DNA from: Pelobacter sp. UBA5610
GTDB taxonomy: Bacteria; Desulfobacterota; Desulfuromonadia; Desulfuromonadales; Syntrophotaleaceae
Length of the DNA: 11,640 nucleotides
Reading direction: 5' to 3'
NCBI GenBank assembly: GCA_002424645.1
Contig: DIKU01000074.1
Coordinates: 15,714-27,353, forward strand
Below, piece by piece: positions 6,836-11,640 of the stretch. A model generated the notes under the pieces. That model was given only the letters and a program-made list of their open reading frames with translations, was not told the origin of the DNA and ran no database searches. Numbering within the stretch: the stretch's first letter is position 1; every line of letters starts with the position of its first letter. The translations under genes and the position numbers were made by a program.

Positions 6836-7489
6836 CTATTGTATGCCGATGTTGAGCCAGTTTACCCCCTCGATCTCAGCACATATCTGATCCCCATGTA
6901 CGACGGGGCCTACGCCCGAGGGCGTGCCGGTCAGCAATATGTCACCTTTTTCCAGGGTGAATATAGCCGAGGCGGCGCTGATCAGCGCAGGAATGCGATG
7001 GATCATATCCCCCGTGTTGCCGTCCTGGCGGATTTCACCGTTGACGGACAAAGTCATGCGCAATGCATGGGGGTCCGGGACCCGGCTTGCCGGTACGAAA
7101 TCGGACAGCGGGCATGATGTATCGAAACCCTTGGCCTGGTCCCATGGCAGCCCCTGTTCCTTGAGCCTTTGCTGCACGTCACGCAGGGTCAGGTCAATAC
7201 CGACGCCGTATCCTGCCACATGGTTCATGGCCTCCTGTTCCGGGATGTTCTTGCCCCATTTGCCTATAAGCACGGCCAATTCGATTTCATGGTGACAGAG
7301 CTGGCTGTAGGGAGGAATGATGGCGTTCTCCCTGGGACCGATAATGCTGCTGGACGGCTTGAGAAAGAAAACCGGATCCTTGGGCGGTTCATTTCCGAGT
7401 TCGGTCGCGTGGGAACTGTAGTTGCGGGCTACGCAGAGAATTTTTCCGACCTGAAAAATAGAGTCATCGAGCAATCGGACAGTAAACAT
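6836..7489 (-). CDS. Fumarylacetoacetate hydrolase family protein (acylpyruvase/FAHD1-like)
   Basis: A single-domain FAH-fold enzyme of 217 residues, the size of E. coli YcgM and of FAHD1, which hydrolyse acylpyruvates or act on oxaloacetate. The metal-binding triad is visible as Glu68 and Glu70 in HHEIELAV and Asp99 in VGIDLTLRD. His27 and Glu30 in SSHATELG match the catalytic pair of FAHD1-type enzymes, and Lys120 in QAKGFDTSCPL is the conserved lysine. The C-terminal TGTPSGVGPV block is diagnostic of the superfamily. The substrate cannot be told from sequence; acylpyruvates, oxaloacetate and related 2-oxo acids are all possible. It is cytoplasmic, with no signal peptide. AGGAGG at 7496-7501, six bases before the ATG, is an excellent ribosome site. 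It follows the TRIC-type gene by 21 bases on the same strand, so the two are probably co-transcribed, though no functional link is evident. Confidence 0.93.
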   Translation of the reverse strand: MFTVRLLDDSIFQVGKILCVARNYSSHATELGNEPPKDPVFFLKPSSSIIGPRENAIIPPYSQLCHHEIELAVLIGKWGKNIPEQEAMNHVAGYGVGIDLTLRDVQQRLKEQGLPWDQAKGFDTSCPLSDFVPASRVPDPHALRMTLSVNGEIRQDGNTGDMIHRIPALISAASAIFTLEKGDILLTGTPSGVGPVVHGDQICAEIEGVNWLNIGIQ

Positions 7490-7510
7490 AACATTCCTCC
7501 TGGAAAAAAC

Positions 7511-8116
7511 TCAATCTTGGGCGCGGGGCAAGGCCCAGTTGTAATGAATCGCCAACAGGCGTACGCTTATTACCGTTACCGCAGCGATCAGCAGTGCGAC
7601 CGAGCGGGTTGTGCCAAGGTGGAGGAGCGCAACCAGCAGCGCGCCCCCGGCCAGGCATGCTGAAGCATAGATTTCCTTCCGCAAGATGAGGGGGATTTGG
7701 TTGGCCAGGACATCGCGCATGATCCCGCCGGCCGTAGCGGTTATGACACCCATAATCACCGTTCCCAGAAATCCAAGGTTGAAGTGCATGGCTTTTTCGG
7801 TGCCGATAACAACGAAAGTACCAAGGCCGATGGCGTCAAAGTATAGCAATGGCTGCCGAAGATTGCCAAGGTGTCGATACATGACAAAGGTGAATAACGA
7901 AACGCCCAGCGCCAGGTAAAGATAGAGTTCATTATTGAAGCAGAACGGAGGGTTATCCCCGAGGAGCAGATCGCGCAGGGTGCCGCCTCCGATCGCGGTG
8001 ACCAGCCCTAGCACCATGACGCCGAACAGATCCATTTTGCGTCGGATGCCGGCCCATGCGCCGGATGCTGCAAAAGCTGCGGTGCCAACAAGGTCGAGTG
8101 TGTATAGGAGTGACAA
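7511..8116 (-). CDS. TRIC/UPF0126 family membrane protein (YicG/YadS-like)
   Basis: Inner-membrane protein of the family called UPF0126 or trimeric intracellular cation channel (TRIC), whose structurally studied members form trimeric cation channels; the physiological ion in bacteria is uncertain. The 201 residues are almost all hydrophobic and form about seven membrane helices, built as two related three-helix repeats. Each repeat carries the glycine-rich kink motif: GGGTLRDLL at residues 43-51 and GGIMRDVL at 130-137. I chose the TTG at 8116 because GGAGG lies eight bases upstream and the resulting N terminus (MSLLYTLDLVGTAAFAASG) matches the usual family start. A longer frame from TTG 8164 (217 residues) has no ribosome site and begins inside a likely promoter. 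The stop is 21 bases before the ribosome-site-bearing FAH-family gene, suggesting a two-gene operon. Confidence 0.9.
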   Translation of the reverse strand: MSLLYTLDLVGTAAFAASGAWAGIRRKMDLFGVMVLGLVTAIGGGTLRDLLLGDNPPFCFNNELYLYLALGVSLFTFVMYRHLGNLRQPLLYFDAIGLGTFVVIGTEKAMHFNLGFLGTVIMGVITATAGGIMRDVLANQIPLILRKEIYASACLAGGALLVALLHLGTTRSVALLIAAVTVISVRLLAIHYNWALPRAQD

Positions 8117-8124
8117 GATTCCAA

Positions 8125-8129
8125 CCTCC
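8125..8129 (-). promoter_or_regulatory. Ribosome binding site that sets the TRIC start
   Basis: GGAGG read on the minus strand, eight bases before TTG at 8116. No comparable site precedes the alternative TTG at 8164. This decides the start in favour of a 201-residue protein. Confidence 0.75.
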
Positions 8130-8142
8130 AAGAATATATGTA

Positions 8143-8170
8143 ATGATACCGTCTGACCGGACAATCACAA
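8143..8170 (-). promoter_or_regulatory. Candidate promoter for the TRIC-FAH unit
   Basis: Read on the minus strand, TTGTGA (8165-8170) and TATCAT (8143-8148) are separated by 16 bases; they match four and five of six consensus positions. Initiation would fall near 8136, giving a leader of about 20 bases that carries the GGAGG at 8125-8129. The surrounding 222-base spacer (8117-8338) is AT-rich and divergent. I found no strong plus-strand promoter for the rhomboid gene in it, only AT-rich stretches and a small palindrome AACTAGTT at 8243-8250. Confidence 0.4.
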
Positions 8171-8338
8171 CAGGGTTCTTCGATGTATCGCTTGTGTTAA
8201 ATTAGTAGGATATGATAACCGATGACGTGACGTTGGTTAAATAACTAGTTTCTTATTTGCACGTTTTTTCTTTCGTTTGATGATTTGGCAGCGTCTCCCC
8301 GTAGGGTGTGCCTGCTAAGCCCTGGATAAGGAGTCGGC

Positions 8339-9085
8339 ATGTTTCTGCCTTACGGGGATACCCCCAATCCGATGGCGCCATCTTATGTCACCTGGCTGCT
8401 AATAGGTATTAACCTCGCCGTCTTTTTGGCGGTCACGGTCCCCCTGTCGCTTGCTCGGGTCGATCTGAATGATCCGCTGTTACTTGAGTATTTACGCACC
8501 TATGGAACTCGCGGGTTCGTCTCGACTCAGGATGTTTTGCAGCATCTGTCTGCCTACGAACTGTTCGTTTTTCGTTACGGTTTCAGGCCGGCAGCACCCT
8601 CCCTGCCCAGTTTGTTTTCCTGTATGTTTCTGCATGGTGGCTGGATGCATCTGGCGGGGAATATGCTGTTTCTGTATATTTTTGGCAACAATGTCGAAGC
8701 GCGCCTTGGAAGTGTGCCCTATCTGCTGGTTTATCTGCTCACCGGCGTTACGGCAACACTGTTTTTTGCCGCGTTTGCGCCTGGTTCCCAGATACCCTTG
8801 GTTGGGGCATCGGGGGCTATCTCCGGGGTGTTAGGTTGTTATTTTTTATGGTTTCCGCGCAACCGCGTAAAAACCTTTATTTTTCTGTTCCCATTTTTGA
8901 TGACCACCGTGCTGTTGCCGGCCCGTCTGGTACTGGGGGTCTATCTGATTCTCGATAACCTGCTGCCCTTTATTATTAATGGCGGGGCTGGAGCCGGGGT
9001 AGCGCATGGTGCGCATATCGGCGGGTTTTTGGGCGGGCTGGGATTGGCTTACGGGTTTGATCGATGGCGAGGGATAAGGCATTGA
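8339..9085 (+). CDS. Rhomboid family intramembrane serine protease
   Basis: Polytopic inner-membrane protease that cleaves transmembrane substrates within the bilayer. The 248-residue product shows the full rhomboid signature: the HGGWMHLAGNMLFLYIFG block (about 99-116) with His104 and the oxyanion-side Asn108, the catalytic serine Ser158 in GASGAISG, and the catalytic histidine His226 in HGAHIGGFLGG. About six membrane helices are apparent, the first at roughly 17-36. Between helix 1 and the HGGW block lies a longish soluble loop (about 38-88). The short N-terminal stretch YGDTPNP is typical of the soluble-loop rhomboids of many anaerobes and lacks an extra cytoplasmic domain. AAGGAG at 8328-8333, five bases before the ATG, supports the start. 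It is divergent from the TRIC gene and converges on the permease gene with a gap of 21 bases and no obvious terminator. Substrates are unknown. Confidence 0.93.
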   Translation: MFLPYGDTPNPMAPSYVTWLLIGINLAVFLAVTVPLSLARVDLNDPLLLEYLRTYGTRGFVSTQDVLQHLSAYELFVFRYGFRPAAPSLPSLFSCMFLHGGWMHLAGNMLFLYIFGNNVEARLGSVPYLLVYLLTGVTATLFFAAFAPGSQIPLVGASGAISGVLGCYFLWFPRNRVKTFIFLFPFLMTTVLLPARLVLGVYLILDNLLPFIINGGAGAGVAHGAHIGGFLGGLGLAYGFDRWRGIRH

Positions 9086-9106
9086 AAGCCGCGATCGGGG
9101 ACCGTT

Positions 9107-10873
9107 TCAAAAAGGGAGCAACCATGGAATCAGCAATGAACCGAAAATCCACACCAGCAAGTTGAGCGGTGCTCCGGTGCGTATAAAGTCGGAGAAACGA
9201 TATCCGCCAGGACCCATGACCAGGGCATTGGACTGATGGCTGATGGGGGTCATGAAGCAGGAAGAGGCGGCTATAGCTACAGCCATGAAAAACGGTCGAG
9301 GTGAGACCTGCAGGGTCAGTGCCGCGTGCAGCGCAATGGGGGCGATAAGAACCGCCGCGGCCGCATGGCTCATGATTTCCGTCAGCAGGGAGGTCAGCAG
9401 AAAGAAGGCCGCCAGGACCACTCCCGGCCCCCAGCCTCCGACCCCTTGCAGCAGTCGTTCAGCCAGCAGATTGGCGGCACCGCTGTTTTCGAGAGCCAAA
9501 CCCAGCGGCAGCGTTCCCGCAATCAGGATGATGATGCGCCAGTCTATCGATTCGTAGGCTTCCTGAACGGTCAAACATCGGCTCAGGACCATGGCCACAG
9601 CTCCGAAGGGGGCCGCAAGGGTGATGGGCAGAACTTCCGTGGTGGACAGCAGGATCACGGCGGACAGGATCATCAACGCCATCGGCGCCTGGCGCGGGCG
9701 GTAAGGCACCGGTGCGACGCCGCCCAACAACAGAAAACCGTGCTCCCGTCCCAAATGCATGATGCCTTCTTCGGTTCCCTGTAGCAACAAGACATCGCCG
9801 AACCGCAATACCACATGATCGACCTTTTTAACCACCGGCGCGCCCTGGCGCCAGAGAGCCAAGACAGTAAGCCCATAGGTTTCCCTAAACCTCACCTGGC
9901 GAAGCGTTTTGCCGGCCATTTCGCTGTTGGGCGTCAGGGAGGCTTCCACCACCAGCAGTTCCTTGCCACGGTTTGGCAGCGGATTATCGCGTTCCGGGAG
10001 CAGACGCAATCCTTTGGCAGCCATCACCTTGAGTATCCCCTGAGGGTTTCCTTCCAGGAACAGGATGTCGCCAGCGCGCAGCTTGCGGTTGCGGCGCGGT
10101 TGGGGATATTTTTCCTTGCCGCGAAGGATTGCCCGTACCTGCAGCTGAAAATCATTCTCCAGGGCGCTGCCGGCAATGGTTTGAGCTGCGAGCGGTGAAT
10201 CCGGCAAAATTTCAACCTGGGTGATGTATTCCTTGACCTGGTACGCTTCGGTAAGCTTGCCTGATTTGCGTACGGGCAAAAGCTTTCTGCCGAACAGGGC
10301 CATATAGCCGATACCTGCTACGACGAGTACCAATCCAACGGGACTGAAGGTAAACATGCTGAATTGCTCACCGGTGTATTCGTACAGCAAGGCATTCATG
10401 AGAATATTGGGAGGGGTGCCTACCAGTGTGCAGACACCACCCAGCAGCGAACCATAAGCCAGCGGGATGAGCATTTTGGAAGGGCTCAGGTGGAGACGGC
10501 GACAAATCTGAAGCACCACAGGCATCAGTACCGCGGTGGCACCGATGTTGTTGATGAAGGCCGAGAACAAGGCAACGCTGGCCATGATGATGGCGGTAAG
10601 GCGCATTTCGTTGCCTCCGGCCAGCCGAATGAGGTGCTCCTCGGCTTTACCCAGGGCCCCCGTGTGGGTGATGCCGCTGCTGATGACAAACATGGCGGCA
10701 ACGGTAATCACGGCCGGATTGGCGAAACCACTGAGTGCCTCGGGAACCGAAACCATCCCGGTAATGGAAAGGGCCAGAAGGATCAACATGGCGACCAGAT
10801 CCATCGGAAGCCATTCGGTAGCGAAAAGAATTATTGCCAGGAACAGGATGATGAGGGTCAGGGCCATGGCCAT
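9107..10873 (-). CDS. SLC13/DASS-type permease with two RCK_C (TrkA-C) domains
   Basis: Inner-membrane transporter of 588 residues in the divalent anion:sodium symporter superfamily, in the branch with cytoplasmic TrkA-C domains that includes sulfate-type SLT transporters. Membrane helices cover about 1-200 and 395-588. Two RCK_C-like domains lie in the central loop, about 212-292 and 303-385, each ending in a GDILFLEG or GDVLLLQG type strand. The first ion-binding helix-turn region is INNIGATAV (107-115) with GTPPNIL downstream (152-158). In the second half, TEIMSHAAAAV (498-508) occupies the place of the usual S-N-(N/T) motif, and TPISHQSNALVMGPGGYRFSDF (from 542) is a branch hallmark. Substrate is not predictable: sulfate, other oxyanions or dicarboxylates. 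A second ATG at 10867 is an alternative start, because AGAGG lies only four bases before the first. It follows thiE by 89 bases; a role in thiamin precursor transport is not supported by the sequence. Confidence 0.9.
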   Translation of the reverse strand: MAMALTLIILFLAIILFATEWLPMDLVAMLILLALSITGMVSVPEALSGFANPAVITVAAMFVISSGITHTGALGKAEEHLIRLAGGNEMRLTAIIMASVALFSAFINNIGATAVLMPVVLQICRRLHLSPSKMLIPLAYGSLLGGVCTLVGTPPNILMNALLYEYTGEQFSMFTFSPVGLVLVVAGIGYMALFGRKLLPVRKSGKLTEAYQVKEYITQVEILPDSPLAAQTIAGSALENDFQLQVRAILRGKEKYPQPRRNRKLRAGDILFLEGNPQGILKVMAAKGLRLLPERDNPLPNRGKELLVVEASLTPNSEMAGKTLRQVRFRETYGLTVLALWRQGAPVVKKVDHVVLRFGDVLLLQGTEEGIMHLGREHGFLLLGGVAPVPYRPRQAPMALMILSAVILLSTTEVLPITLAAPFGAVAMVLSRCLTVQEAYESIDWRIIILIAGTLPLGLALENSGAANLLAERLLQGVGGWGPGVVLAAFFLLTSLLTEIMSHAAAAVLIAPIALHAALTLQVSPRPFFMAVAIAASSCFMTPISHQSNALVMGPGGYRFSDFIRTGAPLNLLVWIFGSLLIPWLLPF

Positions 10874-10962
10874 AATGCCTCTTGGGTTGGGTCCGAGAAT
10901 TTGGGAGGAGATAGGAAAAGTTTAAAGGGAAGGAGCGGGGTTACAAGGGGGGGAGGAGGAAT
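10874..10962 (-). promoter_or_regulatory. C-rich, G-poor spacer between thiE and the permease (possible Rho-loading region)
   Basis: Read in the direction of transcription (minus strand), this 89-base spacer has about 39 C and only about 7 G by hand count, including a run of seven C shortly after the thiE stop. Such unstructured C-over-G segments are the known hallmark of Rho utilisation sites. No intrinsic terminator hairpin is present. The spacer may therefore limit thiamin-operon transcription into the permease gene. This is inference from composition. Confidence 0.35.
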
Positions 10963-11595
10963 TCAGTAAATTTCCGATAGCAGAGATCGCGCCGCAGACG
11001 CAGGATCGTGTGCTTTAAGAAGCGCAGAAATCAGTGCGATACCGGCAGCCCCGGCAGAGCGCACTTCACGAATGCGGTCCTGACGGATGCCTCCAAGTGC
11101 CAACACCGGCAGGGGGCTGGCGACGCAGGCGCGACGCAGGGCGTCCACCCCTTGGGGTTCGCCGTAAGGCGCTTTGGAGGGTGTGAAATAGATGGGGCTG
11201 AAAGTAACGAAGTCGGCACCTTCAGCTGCGGCCTGAACGATGTCTTCCACCCGGTGGGTGGATCGACCGATAATGGCTTGGTTGCCGAGAATCCGGCGCG
11301 CCACGGCCGTAGGCAGGGAATGTTCGCCAAGGTGTACGCCGTCGGCCCCGACCGCCACAGCAATGTCGATACGATCGTTGATGAGCAGTCTGGCGGCATA
11401 ACGCGCCGTCAGTGATTTCAGCGCCAGGGCCAAGCTGTAGAGTTCGTCGGAGGGCAGATCTTTTTCCCGCAGCTGCAGGGCGCGCACACCCCCGGCCAGG
11501 GCCTGTTCAATGATTTCCAGTAAGCTGTTTCCTTCGGCAATCAGTTTGCGGTCGGTAATCAGGTAGAGGCCGAAGGCGTTCACGTCAAAGCCCAT
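10963..11595 (-). CDS. thiE: Thiamin-phosphate synthase
   Basis: Cytoplasmic TIM-barrel enzyme that joins hydroxymethylpyrimidine diphosphate and thiazole phosphate to give thiamin phosphate. The 210 residues match the family (about 205-220). Visible signatures are YLITDR at 11-16, ALQLREK at 39-45 for the pyrimidine diphosphate site, LLINDRIDIA at 70-79, GADGVHLGE at 83-91, GRSTH at 110-114, TFSPIYFTPSK at 131-141 and the phosphate-binding ALGGI at 166-170. GRSTH is the form of the loop in place of the common GVSTH. The ATG at 11595 has GGAGG at 11605-11609, nine bases upstream, and lies 11 bases inside the end of thiH, so translation of the two is probably coupled. A permease gene follows after a C-rich spacer of 89 bases. 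Confidence 0.96.
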   Translation of the reverse strand: MGFDVNAFGLYLITDRKLIAEGNSLLEIIEQALAGGVRALQLREKDLPSDELYSLALALKSLTARYAARLLINDRIDIAVAVGADGVHLGEHSLPTAVARRILGNQAIIGRSTHRVEDIVQAAAEGADFVTFSPIYFTPSKAPYGEPQGVDALRRACVASPLPVLALGGIRQDRIREVRSAGAAGIALISALLKAHDPASAARSLLSEIY

Positions 11596-11640
11596 GGGGT
11601 GTCTCCTCCCCTTGTTCCAAAAACGCCCCGTCCCAGTCCT
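11585..11640 (-). CDS. thiH: 2-iminoacetate synthase ThiH, last codons only
   Basis: Only the C-terminal end is in the window. On the minus strand one frame is open from the right edge to a TGA at 11585-11587 and encodes DWDGAFLEQGEETPHGL; the two bases at the edge would complete a lysine codon if preceded by A. ThiH proteins end shortly after a conserved KDWD (E. coli ThiH has VWKDWDSYLG near its end), and thiH directly precedes thiE in many bacteria. ThiH is the radical-SAM tyrosine lyase that supplies dehydroglycine for thiazole formation. The stop overlaps the thiE start by 11 bases. The call rests on one short motif and gene order. Confidence 0.6.
   Translation of the reverse strand, partial: DWDGAFLEQGEETPHGL

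Noticed and set aside
7169..7663. A 164-codon plus-strand frame spanning the FAH gene and the end of the TRIC gene
   Set aside because: It is antisense to two recognisable genes and crosses their junction; there is no domain and no ribosome site.
8243..8250. Palindrome AACTAGTT in the divergent spacer as an operator
   Set aside because: Eight-base palindromes are frequent by chance in AT-rich DNA and no second copy or flanking symmetry was seen.
10364..10969. A 201-codon plus-strand open frame opposite the permease gene
   Set aside because: Its translation is low-complexity, rich in Gly, His, Gln and Asp, and lies antisense to clear transporter sequence, continuing into the purine tract after thiE.

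Overview
The window reads as ordinary chromosome from a moderately GC-rich, Gram-negative anaerobe. The best guess is a deltaproteobacterium of the Desulfuromonadales (Geobacter/Pelobacter type). The basis is the two-subunit glycyl-tRNA synthetase followed directly by pyruvate,phosphate dikinase, the thiH-thiE order, strong GGAGG ribosome sites, and protein sequences that resemble that group. This placement comes from memory of such genomes, not from a search. No mobile element, CRISPR array, tRNA or rRNA was seen.

Layout. From 1 to 5330 on the plus strand lie the 3' half of glyQ, then glyS and ppdK, closed by an intrinsic terminator near 5364-5397. A second terminator-like hairpin sits between glyQ and glyS, which encode the two subunits of one enzyme. 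From about 5430 to 6787 (plus) come a small gene of unknown function with a zinc ribbon and a basic linker, then nfi (endonuclease V); each is preceded by a terminator-like hairpin. From 6836 to 8116 (minus) lies a likely two-gene unit: a TRIC/UPF0126 membrane protein translated first, then a fumarylacetoacetate-hydrolase-family enzyme. An AT-rich divergent spacer (8117-8338) separates it from a plus-strand rhomboid protease (8339-9085). From 9107 to the right edge, on the minus strand, the order of transcription is thiH (only its last codons are in the window), thiE, and an SLC13/DASS-type permease with two RCK_C domains. A very C-rich, G-poor transcript segment lies between thiE and the permease.

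How the genes fit together. glyQ and glyS make the alpha2beta2 glycyl-tRNA synthetase. ppdK interconverts pyruvate and phosphoenolpyruvate and probably shares their transcript. thiH and thiE act in thiamin phosphate synthesis, and the overlap of the thiH stop with the thiE start suggests translational coupling. The other genes (DNA repair, small-molecule hydrolysis, membrane channel, membrane proteolysis, transport) look like unrelated single units.

No convincing new multi-gene system was found. The items most worth a second look are the terminator-like hairpins placed directly in front of three genes, the uncharacterised zinc-ribbon protein, the altered second sodium-site motif in the permease, and the possible Rho-loading region after thiE. 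Several start codons were moved from the longest open frame on ribosome-site and family-length grounds: TTG for the TRIC protein, GTG for nfi, and an internal ATG for the zinc-ribbon gene.
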